Part shown: positions 1-6,749 of the stretch, piece after piece | Position numbering within the stretch: the stretch's first letter is position 1 | How the letters are laid out: each line of letters opens with the position of its first letter | Assembly (NCBI GenBank): GCA_027482795.1 | Contig: JAIXVS010000217.1 | Coordinates: 1-7,602, forward strand | Source: Rhodobacter sp. | GTDB lineage: Bacteria; Pseudomonadota; Alphaproteobacteria; Rhodobacterales; Rhodobacteraceae | Direction of reading: 5' to 3' | DNA: 7,602 nt | Notes under the pieces: model-generated | The model's database searches: none | What the model saw: only the letters and a program-made list of their open reading frames with translations | What the model was told of the DNA's origin: nothing | Translations under genes and position numbers: made by a program

Positions 1-1245
1 ATCATCGTCACCGATCCCGAAGGGATTGTGTTTTTGTCCTCGCAGCCCGCTTGGCTGTATCGCGGGCTTTTGCCGCTGGAAGGCGCGCGTTTGGCCCAAG
101 TGATCGCCTCGCGCCGCTATGCCGACCTTGTGCCAAGCCCGTTGCCGCATAATCGCACCACCATGGGCAGGGTACGTTTGTTCTCTTTTGCAGATGACGC
201 GGGCAGATCGGTTAGCTTCGTTACCGCGCGGCAGCTTTTGCCGCGCGTTGGCTGGACAGTGCATGTGCTGCAAGACGCCAATCCGATGTATGGGCAGGCG
301 CGGTTTGCTGCGTTTGCGGGGGTTATGGGCACTGGTGTTCTGATGGCGCTGGGTTTGGTCATTTGGCAAAGGCGCGCGCGATTGGCCGAGCGTTTTGACC
401 TGCAAGAACAAGCGAAAGTTGATCTGGAACAGCGCGTTTCGGTGCGCACTGCCGATTTGGCGCGCGCCTATCAGCAAATACAGGCCGAAGTCGCCGAACG
501 CCGCGCGACCGAGGCCGAACTGCGCCGCACGCAAAAAGATTTGGTGCAGGCGGGCAAGCTGGCAGCATTAGGGCAAATGTCGGCCGCTCTTAGCCACGAA
601 ATCAACCAACCTCTGGCCGCCGCCCGCAATTTTGCCGATAGCGCGGATATTCTTATATCCCGCGGCGATTATCCGCGCGCGCGTGAAAATATCGGGCAAA
701 TTCTATCGCTGATCGACCGTATGGCCACAATCGCCCGCCATTTGCGCAATGTGGCCCGCAAACCTGGCGGCGAGTTAAAGGCGGTGGATTTGCCCACCGC
801 CATTGCCGAAGCCGTTGAATTGCTGGGCCAAAGGCTGACCACGATTGATCTGCACATTGATGCGCCCACCGCGCTGCCAGCTATCCTTGCGGGCCCTGTG
901 CGCTTGCAGCAAGTGTTGGTAAATTTGCTGTCTAACGCGGCGGATGCTGTGGATGGTATGGCCAAGCCGCAGATTATTGTTGCGGCCAAATCGGCCAAGG
1001 GGCGCGTGCAGCTGAAGGTGCAAGATAATGGCAAGGGCGTGCCAAGCGCGATTGCCGACCGTATTTTCGATCCGTTTTTCACCACCAAAGAGGTGGGGTC
1101 GGGCCTTGGGCTGGGCCTGTCTATTTCCTATAACATCATGAAGGATTTTGGCGGTGATCTGCGGGTTAGCACAGCGCCAAAGGGCGGGGCGGTGTTTACG
1201 TTAGATTTTGCAGCGGCCCCTGTGGCGCAAAAGGCGGCGCAATGA
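1..1245 (+). CDS. dctB: DctB-type sensor histidine kinase, 5'-truncated by window edge
   Basis: This is an inner-membrane sensor kinase that autophosphorylates on histidine and passes the phosphate to the regulator encoded next. The frame is open from base 1, so the N-terminus lies outside; 414 residues are visible. The GTG at 28 is the Val of a sensor-domain stretch (TDPEGIVFLSS) typical of the DctB periplasmic PDC/dCache domain, not a start. Counting from window codon 1: end of the periplasmic domain to about 101, one membrane segment at about 102-122, a coiled-coil linker at about 129-180 (with the DctB-like RTADL and QAGKLAALGQMSA), H-box SHEINQPLAA with phosphoacceptor His199 (bases 595-597), N-box Asn312, G1 box DNGKG 342-346, F-box DPFFTTKE 357-364 and G2 box GSGLGLGL 366-373. 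All catalytic boxes look intact. Family DctB proteins sense C4-dicarboxylates; the neighbouring TTT transporter suggests a di- or tricarboxylate ligand, which is inference. It overlaps the regulator by 4 bases, so the two are translationally coupled. Confidence 0.9.
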   Translation: MIVTDPEGIVFLSSQPAWLYRGLLPLEGARLAQVIASRRYADLVPSPLPHNRTTMGRVRLFSFADDAGRSVSFVTARQLLPRVGWTVHVLQDANPMYGQARFAAFAGVMGTGVLMALGLVIWQRRARLAERFDLQEQAKVDLEQRVSVRTADLARAYQQIQAEVAERRATEAELRRTQKDLVQAGKLAALGQMSAALSHEINQPLAAARNFADSADILISRGDYPRARENIGQILSLIDRMATIARHLRNVARKPGGELKAVDLPTAIAEAVELLGQRLTTIDLHIDAPTALPAILAGPVRLQQVLVNLLSNAADAVDGMAKPQIIVAAKSAKGRVQLKVQDNGKGVPSAIADRIFDPFFTTKEVGSGLGLGLSISYNIMKDFGGDLRVSTAPKGGAVFTLDFAAAPVAQKAAQ

Positions 1246-2585
1246 TGCAAGGCACAGTTTTTCTGGTGGATGATGACGCAATGATGCGCAGCTCTACCCA
1301 GCAATCCTTGGAACTTGCAGGCTTTACCGTGCGCTGCTTTGAGGCGGCGGAAGATGTGCTGAATTTGGCTGGCCCGCGCCTGAATGGCGTGATCCTAAGT
1401 GATATTCGAATGCCGCAGATGGATGGCATGACCCTACTGCACCACTGCCGCGAGGTGGATGCAGATTTGCCCGTCATCCTGATTACAGGCCATGCCGACG
1501 TGCAGCTTGCCGTCGAGGCGATGCGGCGCGGGGCTTATGATTTTATTGAAAAGCCATTTTCGCCGCAGGGCTTGGCGCTGGTCTTGCGCCGCGCGCTCGA
1601 TCACCGCGCTTTGGTTTTGGACAATCGCCGCCTGCGCGCGGCGGCGGGTAAGGATGATGATCTAGAAACGCGTCTTGCGGGGCGGTCTGCCGCGATAATC
1701 GCCCTGCGCCATCAACTGCGCACGATCGGGGCGTCCGATACGGATGCTCTGATTATCGGGCCAACGGGCGCTGGCAAAGAAGTGGTTGCGCGCGCGCTGC
1801 ATGATGTATCTGCGCGGGCGGCCAAGCCCTTTGTGGCCATAAACTGCGCGGGCCTGCCTGCGGGCATGATTGAATCGGAATTATTCGGCCACGAGGCAGG
1901 GGCCTTTGCGGGCGCAATGCGCGCGCGCTTTGGGCGCTTTGAACATGCGCGCGGCGGCACCGTTTTGCTGGACGAAGTGGGCCAAATGCCGCCAGAGGCG
2001 CAGGCCAAACTGCTGCGCGTGTTGCAAGATCGGGTGATCACAAGGCTTGGTTCAAACGAAGTGATCGCCTTGGATATTCGGTTTATCGCAACCTCGACCA
2101 ACGATCTGGCGCAGGATGTGGCGCAGGGCCGATTTCGCGAAGATTTGTTCTGGCGGCTAAATGTTGTCACTTTGCAGATCCCGCCATTGGCTGCGCGGCG
2201 CGAAGATATTCCGCTGTTGTTCTTGCAACTGGCGCGTGAGGCAGGCGCGCGCCACTCCGTGCCAGACCGCATTCCACCGCCCGAGCTTTTGGCCGACCTT
2301 GCCGCGCGTGATTGGCCCGGCAATGTGCGCCAGCTGCGCAATGCCGCCGAACGCTATGTGCTTGGGCTAGATTGGATGACAAACGCCCTGCCCGAAGATG
2401 GGCCGCATCTGGCCCAGCGCGTCGCCAGTTTCGAGAGGTCTGTCATCGCGGGTGCAATCGCCGCCCATGACGGGCACTTGCGCCGTGTCTACGAATCTTT
2501 GGGTATTTCGCGCAAGACACTTTACGAAAAAATGCAAAAACACGGGCTGGCACGCGCCGCAGAGGGTGATCTGCCCGACCCTTAG
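1242..2585 (+). CDS. dctD: DctD/NtrC-family response regulator (receiver, AAA+, Fis HTH) with altered GAFTGA loop
   Basis: This is a cytoplasmic transcription activator of 447 aa, the usual length for DctD. The receiver spans residues 5-118, with acidic pocket D10-D12, phosphoacceptor D54 (in LSDIRMP), T82 and K104. The AAA+ domain spans about 143-375: Walker A GPTGAGKE 173-180, ELFGHE 213-218, the sigma54-contact loop at 220-225, Walker B with D244-E245, arginine-finger region GRFREDLFWRLN 296-307 and WPGNVRQL 358-365. A Fis-type helix-turn-helix lies at about 408-436 (LGISRKTLYEKMQKHGL), resembling the LGIxRKTxYxK recognition helix of DctD. The oddity is the loop: it reads GAFAGA where the family has GAFTGA, so the threonine that contacts sigma54 is alanine. 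The ATG at 1242 overlaps the kinase TGA and has AAAGG about 7 bases upstream; a second ATG at 1245 is also possible. The likely target is the tctCBA operon directly downstream (inference from position). Confidence 0.92.
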   Translation: MMQGTVFLVDDDAMMRSSTQQSLELAGFTVRCFEAAEDVLNLAGPRLNGVILSDIRMPQMDGMTLLHHCREVDADLPVILITGHADVQLAVEAMRRGAYDFIEKPFSPQGLALVLRRALDHRALVLDNRRLRAAAGKDDDLETRLAGRSAAIIALRHQLRTIGASDTDALIIGPTGAGKEVVARALHDVSARAAKPFVAINCAGLPAGMIESELFGHEAGAFAGAMRARFGRFEHARGGTVLLDEVGQMPPEAQAKLLRVLQDRVITRLGSNEVIALDIRFIATSTNDLAQDVAQGRFREDLFWRLNVVTLQIPPLAARREDIPLLFLQLAREAGARHSVPDRIPPPELLADLAARDWPGNVRQLRNAAERYVLGLDWMTNALPEDGPHLAQRVASFERSVIAGAIAAHDGHLRRVYESLGISRKTLYEKMQKHGLARAAEGDLPDP

Positions 2586-2592
2586 GCGCCGA

Positions 2593-2619
2593 ATTGGGTG
2601 GAAATCCACCCAATCTTTT
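2593..2619 (+). terminator. Possible intrinsic terminator after the dctBD-like pair
   Basis: Eight bases after the TAG stop of the regulator lies a perfect 9-bp inverted repeat: ATTGGGTGG at 2593-2601 and CCACCCAAT at 2606-2614, separated by AAAT, then CTTTT. In RNA this is a stable stem with a four-base loop and a short U-tract, fitting a Rho-independent terminator. The U-run is only four long, and the same bases could instead be a DNA operator, because in DNA the symmetry extends one further pair (A2602/T2605). Confidence 0.45.
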
Positions 2620-2644
2620 GCCCAAATGTCCCCGTTTCCACCCA
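2593..2644. promoter_or_regulatory. Three copies of the half-site TGGGTGGA upstream of tctC
   Basis: The octamer TGGGTGGA occurs at 2595-2602 on the + strand, inverted at 2605-2612, and inverted again at 2637-2644. The first two form a tight palindrome; the third has the same orientation as the second and lies 32 bp (about three helical turns) downstream. Such an arrangement is typical of a dimeric activator with an extra half-site. The location between a DctD-like gene and its presumed target makes the regulator the obvious candidate ligand, but this is inference: no binding consensus was compared. The first palindrome may simply be a terminator. Confidence 0.35.
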
Positions 2645-2781
2645 TCTGCCTGCCTTCGCCGCCCGTTTAGGCTTAAAAACCCTAAGAATACTTTTGCGAT
2701 AGCGCCGCCAGCGCCCAAACATCGGCCATCCGCAGCGTCTGGAGGGGCGCGCGGCATCATCGCCATTTCTGGGAGGAACAC
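2645..2781 (+). promoter_or_regulatory. Probable tctC promoter and leader region
   Basis: This stretch contains an AT-richer island at 2666-2700, between GC-rich flanks, with TTAAAA (2673-2678) and a weak GATAGC-like -10 about 19-20 bases further on; neither is a good sigma70 hexamer. A 5-bp inverted repeat TTAGG/CCTAA (2667-2671 and 2681-2685) lies in the same island. Checking GG/GC pairs at the 12-base spacing needed for a sigma54 promoter found none convincing. The ribosome binding site GGGAGG (2771-2776) belongs to tctC. A promoter is expected here because of the preceding hairpin, but its exact position is not resolved. Confidence 0.3.
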
Positions 2782-3759
2782 ATGGCACTGCATTTCAAAT
2801 TCGCCGCAATCGCGGCAACCGCCGCTTTGATGGGCACCAGCGCGCTGGCCCAAGGCTTTCCTGACCGCCAAATCACCATGATCGTGCCCTTTGCGGCAGG
2901 CGGGCCAACCGACACTGTGGGCCGCCTGATCGCCGAAAAAATGTCGGCAGATTTGGGCCAGCAGATCATCGTTGAAAACGTCGGCGGCGCGGGTGGCACC
3001 CTTGGCGCGGGCCAAGTGGCCGAGGCCGAGGCTGATGGTTACACCATTCTTTTGCATCACATCGGCATGGCGACTTCGGCCACGCTCTATCGTAATTTGG
3101 CCTACAAACCGCTGGACGCGTTTGAATATGTGGGCCTTGTGACCGAAGTGCCGATGACACTGGTTGCGCGGCAAGATTTTGAACCGACCGATATGGCGGG
3201 CCTGCTGACCTATCTGAAGGACAATGCCGAAACCACGACGATGGCGAATGCGGGTATTGGTTCGGCCTCGCACCTGTGCGGGATGCTGTTTATGCAGGCA
3301 GTCGAAGCGCCGATTGTGACTGTGCCTTACAAAGGCACTGGCCCTGCGATGACAGAACTGTTGGGCGGGCAGATTGACCTGATGTGCGATCAAACCACCA
3401 ACACTGCCGAACAAATCAAAGGCGGCACGATCAAGGCCTATGCCACCACCGCGCCTGCACGTCTGGACATTTTCCCAGATCTGCAAACCGTGGCCGAGGC
3501 TGGCCTGCCCACGATGGAGGTAGGCATCTGGCACGGCCTTTACGCCCCCAAAGGCACCCCAGCCGAGGCTACGGATCGGCTGTCGGCATCGCTGCAAAAG
3601 GCTTTGGCAGACCCCGACATTGCGGCCAAGTTTGGCGAATTGGGCACGCAGCCTGTTGCCGCCGATCAAGGCACCCCTGCCGCGCTGAAGGCCAAGCTAG
3701 AGGGCGAAATTACCCGTTGGCAGCCCATCATCGAAACGGCGGGCGTTTACGCCGACTAA
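2782..3759 (+). CDS. tctC: TctC-type periplasmic substrate-binding protein of a tripartite tricarboxylate transporter
   Basis: This is the extracytoplasmic solute receptor (Bug/TctC family) that captures an organic acid and delivers it to the TctA/TctB membrane complex. It has 325 aa, the usual size. A Sec signal peptide spans residues 1-23 with a probable cleavage at ALA|Q; there is no lipobox cysteine, so it should be a soluble periplasmic protein. Family hallmarks are IVPFAAGGPTDTVGR (34-48), the Gly-rich GGAGGTLGAG (68-77), EADGYTIL (83-90), and VPYKGTGPAMTELLGGQIDL (181-200). The start ATG has a strong site (GGGAGG) about 5 bases upstream. It is first in the tctCBA operon, followed 60 bases later by tctB with a terminator hairpin between. 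Members bind citrate, dicarboxylates, aromatic acids and other acids, so the substrate cannot be named; the DctB-like neighbour hints at a carboxylate. Confidence 0.95.
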   Translation: MALHFKFAAIAATAALMGTSALAQGFPDRQITMIVPFAAGGPTDTVGRLIAEKMSADLGQQIIVENVGGAGGTLGAGQVAEAEADGYTILLHHIGMATSATLYRNLAYKPLDAFEYVGLVTEVPMTLVARQDFEPTDMAGLLTYLKDNAETTTMANAGIGSASHLCGMLFMQAVEAPIVTVPYKGTGPAMTELLGGQIDLMCDQTTNTAEQIKGGTIKAYATTAPARLDIFPDLQTVAEAGLPTMEVGIWHGLYAPKGTPAEATDRLSASLQKALADPDIAAKFGELGTQPVAADQGTPAALKAKLEGEITRWQPIIETAGVYAD

Positions 3760-3769
3760 TCGGTGATCG

Positions 3770-3798
3770 CGCCCCAGCCATGCGGCTGGGGCGTTTTT
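3770..3798 (+). terminator. Intrinsic terminator/attenuator between tctC and tctB
   Basis: A perfect 10-bp stem is formed by CGCCCCAGCC (3770-3779) and GGCTGGGGCG (3784-3793) around the loop ATGC, followed immediately by TTTTT (3794-3798) and a second T-run at 3802-3806. This is a textbook Rho-independent terminator starting 10 bases after the tctC stop and ending 21 bases before the tctB start. As tctB and tctA continue in the same direction with no obvious promoter between, it most likely terminates only a fraction of transcripts, raising tctC relative to tctBA (inference). Confidence 0.85.
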
Positions 3799-3819
3799 CT
3801 ATTTTTGGGGGGCGATCAC

Positions 3820-4284
3820 ATGGGGTCGATCAATCGGGCGGATTTAGCCGCCGGACTTGTGTTTGTTATCATTGGGGCGGTTTTTGGCCTAACATCCTTG
3901 GGCCTTGATATGGGCAGCACCTTGCGCATGGGGCCGGGGTATTTTCCAATGCTGCTGTCGGTGCTGCTGGTGCTGCTAGGCGGGGCCATTTGTTTTAATT
4001 CGTTTCGCCAAATGCATATCGCGGTCGAACCCTATGCGTGGCGCGGAATGGTGTTCATTCTTGGCGCGCCCGTGTTCTTTGGCCTAACTGTGCGCGGCCT
4101 TGGCTTTGTGCCGTCAATTTTTCTGACAACGCTTTTGGCTGCCTTTGCGGGGCTAAAGCTGCGCCCATTGCAGGCGGTTTTGCTGGCGGTGGCCGTCACT
4201 TTGTTCTGCACATTGGTGTTTTCCGTTGCCCTTGGCCTGCCCTTCCGCCGCTTTGGCCCATGGCTTTCGGTTGTGGGGGTATAA
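3820..4284 (+). CDS. tctB: TctB-type small membrane subunit of the tripartite tricarboxylate transporter
   Basis: This 154-aa protein is the small, poorly conserved integral-membrane component (TctB, DUF1468) that pairs with TctA in the inner membrane. It is hydrophobic, with segments at about 9-28, 42-60, 75-90, 97-112 and 117-139; family members usually have four, so one of these is probably not a full span. The MGPGYFPMLLSVLL stretch (37-50) after the first membrane segment is characteristic of the family. I chose the ATG at 3820, preceded by GGGGGG (3807-3812) seven bases upstream. An in-frame GTG at 3763 would add 19 residues, but these are encoded by the terminator hairpin and are not family-like. 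The stop at 4282-4284 is 3 bases before tctA, indicating co-translation with it. Confidence 0.88.
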   Translation: MGSINRADLAAGLVFVIIGAVFGLTSLGLDMGSTLRMGPGYFPMLLSVLLVLLGGAICFNSFRQMHIAVEPYAWRGMVFILGAPVFFGLTVRGLGFVPSIFLTTLLAAFAGLKLRPLQAVLLAVAVTLFCTLVFSVALGLPFRRFGPWLSVVGV

Positions 4285-4287
4285 GCG

Positions 4288-5793
4288 ATGGATCTTTTTT
4301 CAAACCTTGCACTTGGCTTTGCCACTGCCGCCAGCCCCGAAAACCTGCTGTTTTGCCTGATTGGCGTGATTTTGGGCACGCTGATTGGCGTGTTGCCGGG
4401 CATTGGCGCCACCGCCACCATCGCCATGTTGCTGCCCATCACGTTTCAGTTGGAACCCGTCTCCTCGCTGATCATGCTGGCGGGCATTTACTATGGCGCG
4501 CAATATGGCGGATCTACCACGGCGATTTTAATCAACATGCCGGGCGAATCCTCGTCTGCCGTGACGGCGATTGACGGCTATCAATTGGCCCGTCAGGGCA
4601 AGGCAGGCACCGCGCTGGCAGTTGCCGCGCTGGGCTCGTTCTTTGCGGGCACTGTGGCCACGGTTTTGGTTGCGGTCTTTGCGCCACCCTTAACTGTAAT
4701 TGCCCTGAAATTCGGCGCGGCTGAATATTTCGCCCTGATGCTGCTGGGCCTTGTTTCGGCGATTGCGCTGGCGCATGGGTCAATCCTTAAGGCGCTGGCC
4801 ATGGTGGTTTTGGGCCTGCTGCTGGGCGTGGTGGGCACCGATATTTACACAGGCACGCCGCGCTTTACCTTTGGCATCACCGCCTTTGCCGATGGTCTTA
4901 GCTTTGTCGCGCTGGCCGTGGGCCTGTTCGGCATTGCCGAGATTCTGCGCAACTTAGAGGGCGAGCAAGACCGCACCATTTTGGGCGCAAAACTGGGCAG
5001 TCTGTTTCCATCTAAGGCAGACCTAAAGGCCATGGTTGCGCCCATGCTGCGCGGCACCGCGCTGGGGTCTGCCTTTGGCATTTTGCCGGGCGGCGGGGCA
5101 GTGCTGGCATCGTTTGCATCCTATACAATGGAAAAGCGCCTGTCCGACCACCCCGAGGAATTTGGCAAAGGCGCAATTGCAGGCGTGGCGGGGCCTGAAA
5201 GCGCGAACAATGCAGGCGCGCAAACCAGTTTTATCCCACTGCTGACGCTGGGCATCCCCGCCAACCCCGTGATGGCGCTGATGGTGGGGGCGATGATTAT
5301 TCAAGGCATAGTTCCTGGCCCCAATGTCGCCACCGACCAGCCCGCGCTGTTTTGGGGCATTATCGCCAGTATGTGGATTGGCAACCTGATGCTGATCGTG
5401 CTGAACCTGCCGCTGATTGGCGTTTGGGTCAAACTGCTAAAGGTGCCCTACCACCTGCTGTTTCCCATCATCATGGCGTTTTGTTCTATTGGCGTCTATT
5501 CGGTCAATTCCAACGTTTACGATCTGTACGCCGTCGCTGGCTTTGGCCTGCTGGGCTATATCTTGCTCAAGCTGCGGTGCGAACCTGCACCCTTGCTGCT
5601 GGGTTTTGTCCTTGGCCCCCTGCTGGAAGAAAACCTGCGCCGCGCCATGATCTTGGGGCGGGGCGACCCCACTGTGTTCCTAACCCGCCCCATCAGCGCA
5701 ACCTTATTGGCGCTGACAGTGATTGTGTTGGTGGTTGTGCTGATGCCATCGGTCGGCAAAAAACGGGCCGAGGTGTTTACCGAAAGCGATTGA
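4288..5793 (+). CDS. tctA: TctA-type large membrane subunit of the tripartite tricarboxylate transporter
   Basis: This 501-aa protein is the main translocation subunit (TctA family), normally about 500 aa with around 12 membrane helices, taking substrate from TctC and using an ion gradient. Hallmarks include GVLPGIGATATIAMLLP (34-50), YYGAQYGGSTTAILINMPGE (68-87) followed by AIDGYQLARQGKAG (94-107), then GILPGGGAVLASFASY (264-279), EFGKGAIAGVAGPESANNAG (291-310) and TLGIPANPVMALMVGAM (320-336). The GxLPGxG element appears in both halves (35-40 and 265-270), consistent with the internal duplication of this family. The start ATG follows the tctB stop by 3 bases and has GGGGG (4275-4279) upstream. 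No frameshift or missing motif is seen. It is the last gene of the operon; its end faces the convergent hydrolase gene 50 bases away. Confidence 0.95.
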   Translation: MDLFSNLALGFATAASPENLLFCLIGVILGTLIGVLPGIGATATIAMLLPITFQLEPVSSLIMLAGIYYGAQYGGSTTAILINMPGESSSAVTAIDGYQLARQGKAGTALAVAALGSFFAGTVATVLVAVFAPPLTVIALKFGAAEYFALMLLGLVSAIALAHGSILKALAMVVLGLLLGVVGTDIYTGTPRFTFGITAFADGLSFVALAVGLFGIAEILRNLEGEQDRTILGAKLGSLFPSKADLKAMVAPMLRGTALGSAFGILPGGGAVLASFASYTMEKRLSDHPEEFGKGAIAGVAGPESANNAGAQTSFIPLLTLGIPANPVMALMVGAMIIQGIVPGPNVATDQPALFWGIIASMWIGNLMLIVLNLPLIGVWVKLLKVPYHLLFPIIMAFCSIGVYSVNSNVYDLYAVAGFGLLGYILLKLRCEPAPLLLGFVLGPLLEENLRRAMILGRGDPTVFLTRPISATLLALTVIVLVVVLMPSVGKKRAEVFTESD

Positions 5794-5805
5794 TCCCGCC
5801 TTTGC

Positions 5806-5837
5806 CTTTGGATGCGTGCCCCGCCACGCACCCAAAG
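5806..5837. terminator. Hairpin between convergent tctA and the hydrolase gene
   Basis: A long imperfect stem forms from CTTTGG-A-TGCGTG (5806-5818) and CACGCA-C-CCAAAG (5825-5837), that is 12 paired bases around one A/C mismatch with the loop CCCCGC. It fills most of the 50-base gap between two converging genes, the usual place for a bidirectional terminator. There is no T-run on either strand, so intrinsic termination would be weak or Rho-assisted; it might instead protect 3' ends. Confidence 0.5.
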
Positions 5838-5843
5838 CGCGCC

Positions 5844-6749
5844 CTACAGCCCGTTGATCGGCACCTTTAGGAAACGTTTGCCGCTGTCATCAGGTTCGGG
5901 CAATTCGCCCGCCCGCATGTTTACCTGCAAACTGGGAATAATCAGCTTTGGCATGGCCAGCGTGGCATCGCGCGCCTCGCGGGTGGCCACGAACTGATCT
6001 TCGCTGATCCCATCGCGCACATGAATGTTATGGGCGCGCTGCTCGCTCACCGTGGTTTCCCAGCGAATTTCGCGGCCATTTGGGCCGTAATCATGGCACA
6101 TAAACAGGCGCATCTCAGTGGGCATCGACAGCACCCGCTGGATTGATCGGTACAGCGTGCGCGCATCGCCGCCCGGAAAATCCGCCCGCGCCGACCCGCC
6201 ATCGGGCATAAACAGCGTATCCCCAACAAAGGCCGCATCCCCCGCCACATGCGTCATGCAGGCAGGCGTATGGCCAGGCGTATGCATGACAAAAACCGTC
6301 ATGCCGCCAATCAGATATGTGTCACCATCCTTGAACAATCGGTCAAACTGGCTGCCGTCGCGCTGAAATTCGGTGCCCTCGTTAAACACTTTGCCAAAGG
6401 TGTCCTGCACCATCGTGATATTTTCGCCAATGCCAATCTGCCCGCCCAGTTTGCCCTGAATATAAGGCGCGCCAGACAGGTGGTCGGCATGAACATGGGT
6501 TTCAATCAGCCATTCCAACGTCAGGCCATTTGCCTGAATATACGCAATCACCGCATCTGCCGAAGCATAGCTGATCCGCCCCGCGGCATAGTCAAAATCC
6601 ATCACGCTATCGATCACAGCGCAGGCGGTGCTGGCTGGGTCGCGCACAATGTAGGTCACCGTGTTGGTGGGTTCGTCGAAAAAGGCGGTTACGTCAGGCT
6701 TGACCTGCAAATCAACGGCTTGCGGTAGGGGGGCAAATGCTGCGGTCAT
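5844..6749 (-). CDS. blh: Metallo-beta-lactamase-fold hydrolase, Blh/ETHE1-like persulfide dioxygenase type
   Basis: This 301-aa cytoplasmic protein (no signal peptide seen) belongs to the metallo-beta-lactamase fold and closely resembles the Blh proteins of BigR-type operons and ETHE1-like persulfide dioxygenases, which oxidise glutathione persulfide to sulfite. Visible motifs are THVHADHLSG (84-93), HTPGHTPACMTH (156-167), FVGDTLFMPDGGSARADFPGGD (174-195) and CHDYGPNGRE (218-227). By analogy with ETHE1 the single iron would be held by H85, H160 and D177; H87, D89, H90 and H219 complete the MBL pattern. The C-terminal part (MPKLIIPSLQVNMRAGELP, 266-284, to LKVPIN) also follows the Blh pattern. 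Only the MBL domain is present; no rhodanese-like domain is fused. The ATG (complement of 6747-6749) has AAGGA about 6 bases upstream. No BigR/SqrR regulator or sulfide:quinone reductase is in the window, so the sulfur role rests on family resemblance alone. Confidence 0.87.
   Translation of the reverse strand: MTAAFAPLPQAVDLQVKPDVTAFFDEPTNTVTYIVRDPASTACAVIDSVMDFDYAAGRISYASADAVIAYIQANGLTLEWLIETHVHADHLSGAPYIQGKLGGQIGIGENITMVQDTFGKVFNEGTEFQRDGSQFDRLFKDGDTYLIGGMTVFVMHTPGHTPACMTHVAGDAAFVGDTLFMPDGGSARADFPGGDARTLYRSIQRVLSMPTEMRLFMCHDYGPNGREIRWETTVSEQRAHNIHVRDGISEDQFVATREARDATLAMPKLIIPSLQVNMRAGELPEPDDSGKRFLKVPINGL

Noticed and set aside
28..1245. GTG at 28 as the start of the histidine kinase
   Set aside because: The frame is open to base 1 and the nine codons before it (IIVTDPEGI) fit the DctB sensor domain, so the gene is cut by the window edge rather than starting here.
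1712..2341. A 209-codon - strand open frame inside the regulator gene
   Set aside because: It lies opposite the conserved AAA+ domain, is Ser/Arg/Ala-rich and has no family resemblance; it is a shadow.
2724..2736. Near-match to a sigma54 -24/-12 element before tctC
   Set aside because: The GG and GC are 11 rather than 12 bases apart, and the surrounding bases do not fit TGGCAC/TTGC.
2443..3669. A 408-codon open frame on the - strand, antisense to the end of dctD, the gap and tctC
   Set aside because: Its translation is rich in His, Gln, Arg and Cys with no recognisable domain, and it lies opposite well-supported genes. It is a composition shadow of the sense codons.
3763..3819. GTG at 3763 as the start of tctB
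   Set aside because: The extra 19 codons are encoded by the terminator hairpin and T-run, have no good ribosome binding site and do not look like TctB; the ATG at 3820 with GGGGGG upstream is better.
3384..3908. A 174-codon + strand open frame overlapping tctC and the start of tctB
   Set aside because: It is an out-of-frame reading of tctC running through the terminator, with Arg/His/Gly-rich low-quality sequence.
6249..6728. A 159-codon + strand open frame antisense to the blh-like gene
   Set aside because: The - strand reading carries the full metallo-beta-lactamase motif set; the + frame has no recognisable motif.
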